From: PALSA-894 sp963757565
GTDB taxonomy: Bacteria > Pseudomonadota > Alphaproteobacteria > Rhizobiales > Xanthobacteraceae
Length of the DNA: 64,000 bases
Direction: 5' to 3'
NCBI GenBank assembly: GCA_963757565.1
Contig: CAVWSB010000003.1
Coordinates: 70,977-134,976, forward strand
Positions 28,234-37,942 of this stretch are shown here, piece by piece. Numbering within the stretch: position 1 is the first letter of the stretch; every line of letters starts with the position of its first letter. The notes under the pieces are model-generated. The model did no database searches. It was not told where the DNA came from and saw only the letters and a list, made by a program, of their open reading frames with translations. Position numbers and translations under genes: made by a program.

Positions 28234-28829
28234 CAATCAGTTCGCAAGTGTTTGGCGTAGAGGGAGGGCAACTGGGCGGCGGCTTGCCGAGCCGCGCCCT
28301 TGATGTCGAAGCGCTTCGCAATCGTCGCGCTGGAGATCCCGATGTAGAGCGGCTTGCGGCTGAGGCTGTCGGCAGCGCGCCGTCGGCTGCGTTTGGCGCG
28401 GTACTTCGCGAAAAGCAGGGGCGGCGAGCCAGGCCGTTGAACCGAAACGAGCGGTCCGACCGAGCGGACGTACTGCGAAGGCGTCATCGGGCGCCCGCGC
28501 CGGATCGGAACATTGCCAAGCGGCAGCCAAAGGAGCGGCTGCCCGCGGATGACCGCGCCTTCCTCGAACACGCCGGCATAGCGGATCTTGTGAAAGATGA
28601 ATGCTGCCGGGCGCATGCTGTCGCCTTGCGCCGGGTAGATGTTGACGCGGAGCGCATTCTGCCATTTTCGGGAGAAGCCGGCGGACGCAATGCTGGAACG
28701 CCCCGTGCGCTTTGCGACGTCGCCGGCATCTTTCATCGCGGCGGTCGCGGCTTTCGCGATGGGCCTTTGCAGTTCGCGCGCGATCACGTCGACGAAGCCC
28801 TTGGCGACGTCGGTTAGGCTGAAGCGCAT
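28233..28829 (-). CDS. DUF6441 family phage protein
   Basis: 198 residues, basic. N-terminal MRFSLTDVAKGFVDVIARE and AKRTGRSSIASAGFSRKWQN, middle SMRPAAFIFHKIRYAGVFEE with GQPLLWLPLGNVP, and C-terminal PLYIGISSATIAKRFDIK. This pattern is that of DUF6441 proteins found between tail chaperones and tape measure genes in alphaproteobacterial prophages. It may be a minor tail or tail-completion protein; role unproven. Stop and tape measure start overlap (TGATG). Confidence 0.72.
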   Translation of the reverse strand: MRFSLTDVAKGFVDVIARELQRPIAKAATAAMKDAGDVAKRTGRSSIASAGFSRKWQNALRVNIYPAQGDSMRPAAFIFHKIRYAGVFEEGAVIRGQPLLWLPLGNVPIRRGRPMTPSQYVRSVGPLVSVQRPGSPPLLFAKYRAKRSRRRAADSLSRKPLYIGISSATIAKRFDIKGAARQAAAQLPSLYAKHLRTD

Positions 28830-28838
28830 CGGTACGGG

Positions 28839-29453
28839 TTATTCGCGGTTCAATTGATCGAGTTGACGCTTCAGTTCGCGCGGTTCACCGCGGGCGGCTA
28901 GCGCCGTAAGGGCGAGGTTCTCAGCCGCCTCGCGCTGTCGGCGGCGCCTTGCAAAGTAGAGAGAGCCCGCGATTTGGCGCGGCGTCATCGCCCACACGTC
29001 AGCCGGCGGATAGTTGGCGCCGATCAGAGCGTCGATGGCTGCGGCGACGTCGAACCCAGCGCCGTATCGGATCGAGCGGCGTCGGCGTCGAGGATGTGCC
29101 CCAGCGCCGTCAGCTTCGCGACGAAAGGGCCAATGCCCTTCGGCAGCGTCAGGCGCAGGATCGCGGCTGAGAAAATCAGCTTGCGCATCAAGCGACAGAG
29201 TGCCGGCGACAGCTTCCGCTTTCTCGTCTCCTGGATACCCGCAGCCCGCCGCGATGATTGCCGCGACCGCTTCGCCGCCGATCACCATAAGCTGAGCGGT
29301 CTCGACCTCGAGGCCCGTCATTAATTTGCGAAGATCGGGAAAGCGACCCAATAACGAAGCCAAGCCGCTTGCCGAGACGCCGTGCACGGCGACGAAGGCG
29401 CCTTCGATTTCAACAGTCTCGACGCTGGGTGCGATGTCAATCAGCCCAACCAT
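28839..29453 (-). CDS. tail assembly chaperone region (two frames, possible programmed -1 shift)
   Basis: Start ATG at 29453 with a strong AGGAGGAG site. The first part (GLIDIAPSVETVEIEGAFVA to LDAQADFLS) slips by one extra C near 29163, then reads LTLPKGIGPFVAKLTALGHI and DADAARSDTALG before a TGA near 29033. To reach the well-formed C-terminal part (FDVAAAIDALIGANYPPADV, then WAMTPRQIAGSLYFA, ending at 28839) the ribosome must go back one base near 29045. The C-terminal part resembles the Phage_TAC_6 chaperones. Chaperones expressed by a -1 shift (lambda G/GT) normally lie just before the tape measure gene, as here. It could also be a base deletion. Confidence 0.6.
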   Translation of the reverse strand: MVGLIDIAPSVETVEIEGAFVAVHGVSASGLASLLGRFPDLRKLMTGLEVETAQLMVIGGEAVAAIIAAGCGYPGDEKAEAVAGTLSLDAQADFLSRDPAPDAAEGHWPFRREADGAGAHPRRRRRSIRYGAGFDVAAAIDALIGANYPPADVWAMTPRQIAGSLYFARRRRQREAAENLALTALAARGEPRELKRQLDQLNRE

Positions 29454-29586
29454 ATTGCTCCTCCTCTTTGTAACGACAACGCAGACGGCGTGCGCCGCAG
29501 GACTAAAGCTCGATTCCGACGGTCGATCGCTCAGTCGCGACGGAAAAGTTCCGCTCGTCACCTGACCAAAAAACCGCTATGTGCAC

Positions 29587-29611
29587 GGAACAGGGCATAT
29601 CGGTCCGCGTT
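29587..29611 (+). promoter_or_regulatory. EcfG-type stress promoter of receiver gene
   Basis: Perfect GGAAC (29587-29591), 16 bases, CGTT (29608-29611), matching the alphaproteobacterial general stress sigma (EcfG) consensus, 70 bases before the GTG of the receiver gene and on the same strand. About one perfect match is expected by chance in 64 kb on both strands, so the weight comes from its position in the only short gap upstream of this gene. Confidence 0.55.
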
Positions 29612-29681
29612 AGGAAAATGTACTTCCGAATAGCTAGACTGCTGCAGCCCCCGGTCACGACCGGGAGGAAGCGACTGTGTT

Positions 29682-30083
29682 GTGTTGAACTCTGTTAGTC
29701 CTCCCCTGATCCTGGTCGTTGAGGACGACTGGATCACTCGACACGACATTTCGGTCTTCTTTGAAGAGGCTGGATGGAGCGTCCTGCAGGCCGATTCGGG
29801 TGAGCAAGCGATCGGGATCTGCCAAGCCGGAACACAAGTCGACATCGTTTTTTCCGACATTAATCTGGGTGGACGTGTGACCGGCTGGGAGGTCGGACAC
29901 TGCTTCGATGATCGATCGGACACTCCGATCGTCTTCACGTCGGGAAATCCTGACAAAGCGGCCAGCCGAACCGAGAACAGTCTGTTCTTTTCGAAGCCGT
30001 ATTTAAATGACGAGATTTTGGCAGCATGCGAGGCGCTGGTTGAGGCTCGCAGGAGTCGTTCTCAGTTTAGTCGAACATCGTGA
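29682..30083 (+). CDS. single-domain response regulator (CheY-like receiver)
   Basis: 133 residues, receiver domain only: acidic pocket VVEDD near residue 14, phosphoacceptor Asp in FSDINLGG near residue 59, Ser/Thr in VFTSGNPD and the conserved Lys in FFSKPY near residue 107. No output domain, so it would act by protein contact or as a phosphate sink in a phosphorelay. GTG start with GGAGGAA 11 bases upstream. It is a lone plus-strand gene between the tail tube and tail chaperone genes of the opposite strand, with its own EcfG-like promoter. Single-domain receivers and HWE kinases are known parts of the alphaproteobacterial general stress response; a link here is inferred. Confidence 0.85.
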   Translation: MLNSVSPPLILVVEDDWITRHDISVFFEEAGWSVLQADSGEQAIGICQAGTQVDIVFSDINLGGRVTGWEVGHCFDDRSDTPIVFTSGNPDKAASRTENSLFFSKPYLNDEILAACEALVEARRSRSQFSRTS

Positions 30084-30101
30084 GATCGATTGATCCTCCG
30101 T

Positions 30102-30623
30102 TTAGGGATCAACTTGCTCGCGCACCGTCCAGGTGCCGAACTTGCCAAGAGCGTCAGCCAACGCCTCGCCTTCGATCTCGATGTTGCCCCACTCGTCCGA
30201 GATCGGATTGAGGCTCTTGCCGGGTTTGAAGGCGACTTTGAGCAGATGGATGTCCATCTGCGGACCGACCTCGTTGGTGCCTTCGTATTTGAGTTCGCCT
30301 TCGAACGAATTGCGCGAGTAGATGTCGATCACCTTGTTGCCGTCGACGTCCGTGCTGATGTCGCCGAGCAGGGCCATGGCGAGGTTGTCGGCAGTCCACT
30401 CGTCCATGACGAGGCGCACGGTCATCTTCTTCTCGGTGACGACTTCCTTGTCCTTCTTCTTGACGCCCTCGCGCGAGGAGAAGTGCTCCAGCGTGGTCAG
30501 GTTGGGCGTGGTCTCGAGCTCGGTTACGTTGCCGAGATCACGGAAGGCACCTGCGCCGGTCGCCTTGAAACTAAGCTTGCCTTTGCCGACGTAGTAGTTG
30601 TCGGTCGAGGGAGAGACGGGCAT
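30102..30623 (-). CDS. major tail (tube) protein
   Basis: About 173 residues. N-terminal VSPSTDNYYVGKGKLSFKAT, then FRDLGNVTELETTPNLTTLE and FSSREGVKKKDKEVVTEKK, a pattern typical of siphophage tail tube subunits, which polymerise into the tail shaft. Two ATG codons (30629 and 30623) follow GGAGG; the second has better spacing. It lies directly upstream of the chaperone region apart from the inserted receiver gene. Intact. Confidence 0.8.
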   Translation of the reverse strand: MPVSPSTDNYYVGKGKLSFKATGAGAFRDLGNVTELETTPNLTTLEHFSSREGVKKKDKEVVTEKKMTVRLVMDEWTADNLAMALLGDISTDVDGNKVIDIYSRNSFEGELKYEGTNEVGPQMDIHLLKVAFKPGKSLNPISDEWGNIEIEGEALADALGKFGTWTVREQVDP

Positions 30624-30648
30624 CTGCATGCCTCCTTCAGAGCGTTAG

Positions 30649-31096
30649 TCAGAGCTGGTCAGGGCGCAGCACGTAGGCGAACGCGAAGTGCACGCCCATG
30701 AAGCCTTCCATCGAGCGGCCATGGCCGAGATGCGTGCTGCAGCCGACGTAGCGAACGCGGCCGTTCGTCCCGGCGAGTGATCGCAAGCTGCGCGTCGGTG
30801 AGCACCGCCTTGACGAACTTGGCGCGCATCTCATTGAGAGCAGTGCCGACGCGTTCGGGAGTGCCGCCCAGCAGAATCAGCAGCCTCGGGTGTCATCTCG
30901 ATGATGTTCGGAGCGCGGCCGGGGTGGTCCTTGCTCGTTGGCGCGCTCATCGGCGGTCTCGTCCGCGTCGAAGATCGCGATCGCGGGCCGCGTGCGTTCG
31001 GAGATTTCGTCCTGGTTGCGGACGGCAGTTTTGATTCCGGCAACGCTCGCCGGCGATCTCGACGAGCCGCGCCAGGATGGCTTCGCGCTTGTCCAT
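30649..31096 (-). CDS. putative tail terminator/completion protein (several apparent frameshifts)
   Basis: About 147 residues after joining about five pieces. The corrected product begins MDKREAILARLVEIAG, continues AGIKTAVRNQDEISERTRPA and IAIFDADE, then LLILLGGTPERVGTALNEMR, and ends GFMGVHFAFAYVLRPDQL. Location between the head-tail joining protein and the tail tube, and size, fit the lambda Z/U position (tail completion or terminator). No sequence signature is decisive. Start ATG overlaps the upstream stop (TGATG). Breaks lie near 31048, 30935, 30885 and 30775. Confidence 0.6.
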
Positions 31097-31418
31097 CAGT
31101 CGCCCTGCATCAGGATCAGACGAACGTCGGCCTCGTTCTCGATGAGGCTCTTGATGCGCCAGGTCGTGCCGGCCAGCGCGAGTCTGTCCGTCGACCAGGT
31201 CGTCCAACGCGATGCCGGCGGCCGCGAGCGCGGTGCGGCGGACGTCGGCGGCCGGCCGGATCGTCTGCACGCCGATCGGCGCTGTCGTCCTCGACGCTGA
31301 CGCCCTTGGTGTTGTCGACCACGACAAGATCGTAGGTGCTCGGCCCGATCGTCAGCACGGCCGGCTTTCCGAACGTGTCGTAGACCGGGCCAAGCACCAG
31401 GGCGTCGAAGTCGATCAT
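31096..31418 (-). CDS. head-tail joining protein, FII-like (apparent frameshifts)
   Basis: About 107 residues after correction. It begins MIDFDALVLGPVYDTFGKPA and reads VLTIGPSTYDLVVVDNTKGV, then PIGVQTIRPAADVRRTALAA and AGIALDDLVDG, ending ADVRLILMQGD. This resembles the small head-tail joining proteins at the lambda FII position, which connect the filled head to the tail. Start is six bases after the capsid stop; the stop overlaps the next ATG. At least two single-base breaks near 31280 and 31185. Confidence 0.65.
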
Positions 31419-31423
31419 CGGAT

Positions 31424-32450
31424 TCAGTTGCTGGTCAGGATCTTGACCGCGAGGCGCGGGCGCTTGTTGACCGGCAGCGGCGATGCCTCGGTCTTCACGT
31501 CGATGGCGCTGCCGTCCTGCCGCGCGATCTGCCGCGCATAGATCGGCAGCCCCATGGTGTTGACGGTCTCGATCAGGTTCGCCGGCGCCCCGTAGGTCAC
31601 GAAGGTGTCCATGCGTGCCGAGCGGGAACGCGATGCCTTCGCCCGCCGGGATCAGGGTTTCGGTCGCGCCGGTCGAGAGCGTGACCGTGGCGTTGTATTC
31701 CTCGAACACGATGCCGGCGAACGGGAAGCGCCGGCGGGTGTCCTCGCGCAGCGGCTGCGCGCCGGTCGAGGAGAAGTACTTGTAGGCCTCCTCGACCTTG
31801 GCGTGGCCGATGAGCTTGTCGAAGAAGCCGGGCTGACCAGCGCCAGGACGCCGTTCATGGTCTCGCCCTTGAGCTCGGTCTCGACGTTGCGCAGCACCTC
31901 GCGGCATTTGGCCTGCACGTTGGTGCCGGCGGTGCCGAGCAGGAAGTCGACCGGACTGCTGCGCGAGGCCGAACTCGTCGAAGTAGTCGTAGAGCGCGAC
32001 GCCGGCGCCATCCTTGACGACGCCGCGCAGCGCGTTGATCTCCATGTACTCCCGGGTCTGCGCGTGCTTCGCCCGCATGCGGGTGAGCTTGCGCTCCATC
32101 ACGGTCGCAAGCGGATCGGCGGCGTCCGCGACGCCGAAGCCGCGGACGCCCTGGATGTCCTGCGGCGTGATGACGTCGTCGTGCGGGATCCACGGCACGC
32201 GTGAACGAGCGCATCGAGCGCGATGTCGCGGTTGGCGACCGTCGCCGGGCCGCCCAGCGGCACCGTCGGCAGGAGGTTGAGCACGCCCTCGGCCTGCTCG
32301 ATGATGACGCTGCGCTGGGTGACGCCCTCGAAGCGGAACAGGCCGAGCTCGCCCGAGCCGCGTGTAGATGTTGGGCAGGATGTTGATGGCGGTCGTCATC
32401 TCGGCAAGCGTGTAGCCGCCTGCGTCGAAAGGATTGATCATCGGGGCCAT
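31424..32450 (-). CDS. major capsid protein, gpE family (several apparent frameshifts)
   Basis: About 340 residues after correction. Fragments in order: INPFDAGGYTLAEMTTAINI and LPNIYTRLG; LNLLPTVPLGGPATVANRDI; VPWIPHDDVITPQDIQGVRG; KLTRMRAKHAQTREYMEINA with LRGVVKDGAGVALYDYFDEF; FFDKLIGHAKVEEAYKYFSS; RRFPFAGIVFEEYNATVTLS; IPAGEGIAFPLGT; and YGAPANLIETVNTMGLPIYA. This is the lambda-type gpE capsid family (PF03864). ATG at 32450 with GGAG eight bases upstream; stop six bases before the joining protein. Most breaks are one extra base; the one near 32196 is two extra or one missing. It forms the icosahedral shell. Confidence 0.85.
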
Positions 32451-32527
32451 GAGGTCTCCTCGAAAATGGAGCGGGCCCCGACGGAGGTCCGTCGAGGCCC
32501 GGTTAGGCGATGGAGCGGGTGAGTGGA

Positions 32528-32919
32528 TCAGGCGGCGTCGCGCGGGACGATGCCGGCGGCGGCGAGCTGGACGTGTTTGGCGGTCTTCTCGGCGGCCTGG
32601 TCGACGGAGGCGTCGAAGACAAGCGCCGCCTTCGACACGATGGCGGGCCCGCGCGCCACGACCAGGCCGGTCTTGTCGGCCGCCGTCGCGTCGACGGCCT
32701 CGATCAGGACCGCGATGGCGGTCTCGGCGCCCTCGTCGCCGGTGACCTCAGCCGCGGGCGAGAGGCGATACTTGCCCGATGCCGTGATCTTGCCGAGCAC
32801 CGAACCCAGCGCATAGTTCGGTGCCGGACTTCAGCGTGACGGTCTCGCGGCAGTAGTTGCCGTTGAGCTCGTACTTGAGCAGATCGCCGAGCGTCGGCGT
32901 CATCGTCAGCGACGGTCAT
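32528..32919 (-). CDS. head decoration protein, gpD family (apparent frameshifts)
   Basis: About 129 residues after correction. The first piece has an ATG at 32919 with GGAG upstream (an inner ATG at 32903 is possible): TPTLGDLLKYELNGNYCRET then VTLKSG. The second piece gives VLGKITASGKYRLSPAAEVT and VLIEAVDATAADKTGLVVAR to the stop at 32528. The pattern KYE..yCRet.tl.sG......G.VlG is that of lambda-type gpD decoration proteins (PF02924), which stabilise the expanded capsid. Located between protease and capsid genes as in lambda. Confidence 0.8.
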
Positions 32920-32947
32920 TGGGTGACTCCTCATGGTGTGAGGCTGC

Positions 32948-34266
32948 TCAGGCGCGTGCCGCGGCGGCGCGCTGCTTGCGCGCGCCGCACGATCGGGCTG
33001 TCTCCGCCGGCGGGCGTCGATGGCGCCGCCGCGATGACGCTCGTCGCCTCGGCGCGCGAGGCGAGCGTCTCGAGCACGGTGCGGCGCAGCGCTTCGGCCG
33101 AGATGCCCTTGCGCATCGCGTCCGCCGCATCGACCGTGACGCCGAGCCGGGCGGCTTGAGCGGCGAGCGCTGCGATCTCGGCGAATTCGGCGCGCAGTCG
33201 TTCGGCCGGATCAGGCTCGGGGTCGGCTCGGCCGCAGTCGAGCCGCGGCTGCAGGTGGGCGGGCGCCGGCTTCGGGAGTCAGCGGGCGGGCTGGCTCGGA
33301 AGCTTGCGGCTGCTGCGGCAGCACGGCTGGCTCGCGCTGAATCTCGGTCTCAGTCTCGTTTGTCGCCATGGAGGTGCTCCTGTTGGTGTCGGGTTTGATC
33401 GGTGCGCGCTGTAGGCGAGTCGCGCGATCGAGTTCGGCCGCCATCTCGGCGATGGCGAGATCGAGCGTGCCGACGCCGGTCGGCGAGCCCGGCGCGGACC
33501 GCGAGGTCGCCGCGATAGATCGCGGCTTGCGTTCCGCGCACGGCCTCGACGGCTGATCCCGCGATTGGCAGCGACCAGCGCGCAGAACTCGCGCGTAGAG
33601 ACGGTCGACATCGGCCTGGATGGTCGTCGCGCGCCCGCTGCGAGAGCGGCTCATGCGCATTGCCGTCGACCTTCTGCTCGCCCGCGAATACGAAGGTCCA
33701 GGCGAGACCCGGCCTGCGCGTCGGCCCCGCTCTCGTCGACATGGACCGCGACAACGCCGATCGAGCCGACCTCGCCGGTCGGGTCACATAGAGCCGGTCG
33801 GCCGTGCTGGCGATCGCGTAGGCGGCCGACAGCGCGCCCTCGTTCGCCACGGCCCAGAGCGGTTTCCGGCTTGCGGCCTTGATCGCGCCGATCTGTTCGA
33901 CCAGGTCGAACAGACCGCCGACCTCGCCGCCGGGTGAGTCCACGTCCAGGATGACGCCGCGCACGCTCGGGTCGGCCATGGCGGCTGCGATCGCATCGCC
34001 GATGTCGGCGTAGGACGAGAAGCCCGCTGGCGGCGTCGAGATAGCCCGACGGCTGACGAGCGTGCCAATCACCGAGACGACCGCGATCCGCTCGACCGTG
34101 ATCGACGATCTGCTCGAGCAGGCTCGGGATCGGTCTCGCGAGGCAAGCAGAGCGCCGCTCCGGCAAGCCGCGGCGCGAGCACGCCGAGGATCACGTCGAG
34201 CTTGCCGCGCGCGATCATCAGCGGCGTCCCGAACACGCGGGACGCCACGTGCGGAAGGTCAATCAT
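32948..34266 (-). CDS. S49 family prohead protease/scaffold (several apparent frameshifts)
   Basis: About 430 residues after correction. N-terminus MIDLPHVASRVFGTPLMIAR; the S49 peptidase core follows: GVILDVDSPGGEVGGLFDLV, WAVANEGALSAAYAIASTAD with the expected catalytic Ser in ALSAAYAIA, TGEVGSIGVVAVHVD, and RGDLAVRAGLADRVGTLDLA. After residue 290 comes a Pro/Ala/Glu-rich scaffold-like segment and a helical end (AEALRRTVLETLASRAE). This matches the lambda C protein, whose C-terminal part serves as scaffold (Nu3). The start ATG overlaps the portal stop (ATGA). I find no separate scaffold gene. Confidence 0.8.
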
Positions 34267-35757
34267 GTATCGGGCTCGTTTAGGTCTGCTTCGGCGTCCG
34301 ACGTCGGCTTGCGCATCGCTGGCCGCCGGAGCACGCAACTTGCGGCGGCGGCGTGACCCGAAGGTCAGACCGAGCGACTTCTCGCGCGCCTTGTCGGCGG
34401 CGATCTCGCCATCGACCTGCTCGGCGTCGTAGCCGCGCTCGGCCAGCGCCTGCGTGCGGCTCTTGAGGCCGGCATCGATCTGCTCGATCTCGGCGCGCGC
34501 GTCCTTGAGCGGATCGACCCAGTCCCATTTCGGCGGCAGCCAGCCGCAAGCCAGATACTGCGCGGCGGCGCTGATCGTAGTCGGGAAGCGTCAGCGCGCC
34601 GGCAAGCACCGCGGTGTCCATCCAGCGCGCCCAAACCTGCCGGCACAGCTGCCAGACGATGACGGCATGCTGGTAGGCCTCGATGCGTCGGCGGAATTCC
34701 AGCAGCGCCAGGCGCGAGTTCGAGTAGTTCGCCTTGAGCATGTCGTTCGACAGATACGCGTAGGGCACGCCGAGCGCGGCCGAGACCTGCAGCAGCGTGC
34801 GGTACTGAAACGGTTCGTAGGTCTGACCCGACGTCCGCGGGCGCCGAGGTCTGCACCTCCTCGCCAGGCTCGAGCATCGTGATCTGGCCCGGCTGCAGAT
34901 CGATCGTGCGCTCGTCGTTCTCGTCGCGGCCTTCGACCGCATCGAGCGGTTCGGTCGGCGCCGGCGTCGTGATGAACAGCGCGTGCATCGCCGCGACCTT
35001 CTTCCGGTCGAGCTCCGCGTCGTCATACTGATCGAGCAGGAAGAGCTTCACGATGCCGGCCGCGAAGCGCGAGACGCCGCGCAGCTGCCCGGCATCGACC
35101 GGATCGATGACGTGCACGATCTCGAATGCCGGGACGCGTACGATCTCGCCGGCAAGCCCTGGATCGGTCATGTCGCCCGGGTGCCGGCGCAGGAAGTGGT
35201 AGGCGACACGCCGACCGATCGCATCGAACTCGATGCCCTGCCGGATCACGTTGCCGCTCGCCAGGACCTCGTTGCGGTTGAGCGGCAGCATCTCCGAAGG
35301 GATCATCTGCAGCTGCAGCGGTACCGTCAGGCCGTCTTGCGGACGGCGCGGCCGGAAGCGGAAGAACACCTCGCCGGCAATGAACACCTCGCGTGCGGCG
35401 CGGCGCTGCAACCCGTAGAAGTCCGTGAAGCCCTCAGCGTCGGCCTCGTCGGTCCAGTCGAGCCAGAGCTGCTGGACCTCCGCCTTAAGCGCAGGGGTTC
35501 TTGATCAGTGAAGACGGCTTGATGCCGGCGCCGACCACATTGCCGGCCCAGCTTTCGATCGCGTTGGCCGCATAGCCGTTGTTGCGAACCAGCCAGCGAG
35601 CGCGCGCCGTGATATCGGGTCCGGCCGCTGCGATCAGCGTGTTGAGATGGGCCCGGCTCGGCTGGAAGCCTTTGAGCCGGCGGTTCGCGAGTCCTGCCTC
35701 GAACCCGCCAATGAACGCCCCGACCCGGCGTCGGAGGTGTTTCAACGAGGCGAGCAC
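34263..35757 (-). CDS. portal protein, lambda gpB family (several apparent frameshifts)
   Basis: About 495 residues after correction. Starts at GTG 35757, six bases after gpW. Pieces: SLKHLRRRVGAFIGGFEAGL with AHLNTLIAAAGPDITARARW and LVRNNGYAANAIESWAGNVV; AAREVFIAGEVFFRFRPRRP; MIPSEMLPLNRNEVLASGNV; YHFLRRHPGDMTD; VSRFAAGIVKLFLLDQYDDA; QTYEPFQYRTLLQVSAALGV with PYAYLSNDMLKANYSNSRLA; and VWARWMDTAVLAGALTLPDY. This is the lambda-type portal (PF05136), the dodecameric DNA gate of the head. Its corrected end overlaps the protease ATG as ATGA. Confidence 0.85.
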
Positions 35758-35762
35758 GTGCG

Positions 35763-35976
35763 TTACAGTCCCTTGCGAGGCGGACGTGAGGATTCGGCGG
35801 CGACGACCGCCCTCGCTGGCCGTTGCGATCCGCCGTTCCAGATCCGTGAGAGCAGATGCCATCTCGGCATCGGTCGCGTAGGTGACGCGCTGGCCTTCGA
35901 TCTCGACGGTGCGCACGCCGCGGAAACGCGCCGCGAGCAGCGCATCGCGTTGCGTCGTCATTTCGTCAAGCGTCAT
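35763..35976 (-). CDS. head-tail connector gpW-like protein (apparent frameshift at end)
   Basis: 71 residues after removing one G from a GGG near the end. The product MTLDEMTTQRDALLAARFRG, then VRTVEIEGQRVTYATDAEMA and SALTDLERRIATASEGG, ends SQGL at the TAA at 35763. Size, the beta hairpin with GQRVTY and the helical remainder match lambda gpW, which plugs the portal. It lies between terminase and portal as in lambda. Without the correction the frame runs into the portal N-terminus. Confidence 0.8.
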
Positions 35977-36021
35977 GATCAGCTCAGATAGCTCGATCGG
36001 AACACGCGCCGCGCGCGCGAC

Positions 36022-37942
36022 TCAGGTCTGCGCCGCGACGACGCCGGCGACAATTTCGGCGGCCGTATCGCTTGGCTCTGCGTCCTGCGTAGCTGCTGAA
36101 CCGACCTGGCGTTCGAGGTCGCGCCACATCGCTTCGGTCCAACGATCGGCACCGGCAATCCATGCCGCGGCGCGCGCGTAGACACGGCAGTCGAGCGCCT
36201 CATTGCGTTCGCGCAGCTTCTGCCATTCGAGCCGGCTGAAGCCGCGCTTTGTTTTGATCGTGACGAGCTGCTCGGCGACGAGCTGCTTGACCCATTCGGC
36301 CTCGGTGCCGGCAGGCAGGTGCACGTATCCGGCCGGCGCTCTCGCGCCTTCGGCGGCTTCCTCGTCGGTTGGCCTGGTGAGGCGCAGGAAACGATAGGTC
36401 TCGCTCTTGAAGGTCGCGACCGCGATCGTCCAAAGCCGCGCACCGCGGCGCAGCTTCTTGCCGCCTTCGGTGACATCAACGTGCGTCGGCCCCGCGACCG
36501 GCGCCGATCGATTGAAGCCCTCGACGCCTTTGATGGGCGCGACCTGCGCGTGCCCCATGCGCCGCGCCCAGGCGTAGACAGCGGGACTTTCGTAGCCGGT
36601 ATCGATCGCGAGCTTGGCGAGACCGAGCTGCGTGCCACCGGCGTGCAGCCACGTGCGACCGAGCAGGAGCGCAAGCTCGTCCCAGGTCTCGGCATGCTCG
36701 GGTCCGCCGTCGATGACGATGTGATCGACGAGCCAGCTCTCGAGACCGCGCCCCCACGCCCAGATGTCGACCTCGATGCGGTCCTTCTGGACGTCGGCGC
36801 CCGCCGTCAGGAACAGCCCGCCGCGCGGGACCGTTCCGATCTGCCAACGGCTCGCGTCGCTCATAGAGACGCTGCCAGTCCGGGGCTTCGCCGGTCTCGA
36901 TCCAGGTCTCGCCGAGCACGCTGTTCTTGAAGCTGCGCTTCGCCTCGTCGGTGGTCGCGGCTTCCCACAGCGCGCGCGATGTGCTCCCACGAAAACCAGC
37001 CAACCGGCGAATAGAGCGCCGAGATATGGAATCCGATCGTGCCGGGATCCTGCGCTTGCAGCGGTCGGACCGCCATTCGCCAGCCGCGAGCATCGCGGTC
37101 TTATGGTGCTCCTCGATCCGGCCGTCGCAGGCACGCACATATATAATGAGTGGTCTCCGGCCGGCCCTTCTCCCAGCGCAGCCGCTCGAACCTAAGCCAT
37201 TGCATCTCCTGGCAGTGCGGGCAGGGGACGAAGTACCGCCGCTGATCGGACGCCTCGTACTCGCGCTCGATCCGCGAGAGCCCGTGGATCGTCGGCGTCG
37301 AGCCGAGCAGGACCTTCGACCGCCACGAGAAGGTCCGCGTTCGAGCTTCGGCAAGCGCGACCGGATCGCCTTCCTCGTCGGCCGACGGCGGATAGGCATC
37401 CACCTCGTCGAGGAACAGGTAGCGCGCCGGCATCGAGCGCAGGCCGACCGCGCTGTTGGCGCCGGTGATGACCAGCAAACCGGCCGGAAACTCCTTCGAC
37501 AGCACCGTGTTGCCGGCGTCGCGCGAGCGCGCCGGCTTCACGCGCTCCCGCAGCGCCGGGCTTTCGCTGATCAGCGGATCGATGCGTTGGCGCGAGAAGC
37601 GCTTGGCAAGCTCGACGGTCGGCTGCACCGCCAGCATCGGCCCGGGCGCGTGGTGGATGACGTAGCCGATCCAGTTGTTGCCGGCCTCCGTGAAGCCGAC
37701 TTGCGCCGACTTCATCACCACGACGCGCCGCGTCGGGTTCGATCGGCGACAGCGCGTCGATGATCTGCCCGGATGTAGGGCGTGCGATCGGTGCGATAAC
37801 GTCCGGGCTCGGCCGAGGCACGCGGGCTCAGCAGTCGGTGTCGATCCGCCCACTCCGAAACCGTGAGCGCCGGATCGGGCAGCAGCCCGTCGCGCCAAGC
37901 CTGGCCAAGCTCATCGGCGCCGTCGAACCCAAACGAGCTCAT
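36022..37942 (-). CDS. terminase large subunit, GpA family (several apparent frameshifts)
   Basis: About 635 residues after correction of at least seven single-base breaks between 37860 and 36860. Visible: SEWADRHRLLSP near the N-terminus; RVVVMKSAQVGFTEAGNNWI (Walker A region) and PARYLFLDEVDAYP (Walker B); SWRSKVLLGSTPTI; a zinc-finger-like FVPCPHCQEMQWL; and the nuclease domain GADVQKDRIEVDIWAWGRG, IDTGYESPAVYAWARRMGHA and EALDCRVYARAAAWI. This is the GpA-type packaging motor-nuclease (PF05876). Its ATG overlaps the corrected stop of the small subunit (ATGA). All resolvable shifts are +1. Confidence 0.88.

Noticed and set aside
30934..32850. Long plus-strand frames across capsid and joining genes
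   Set aside because: They are antisense shadows produced by high GC third positions of the broken minus-strand phage genes, whose corrected products have clear family motifs.
31424..37942. Listing each broken frame as a separate pseudogene
   Set aside because: The pieces join through single-base shifts into complete proteins with intact junctions, so one gene per locus with an apparent frameshift is the better description.
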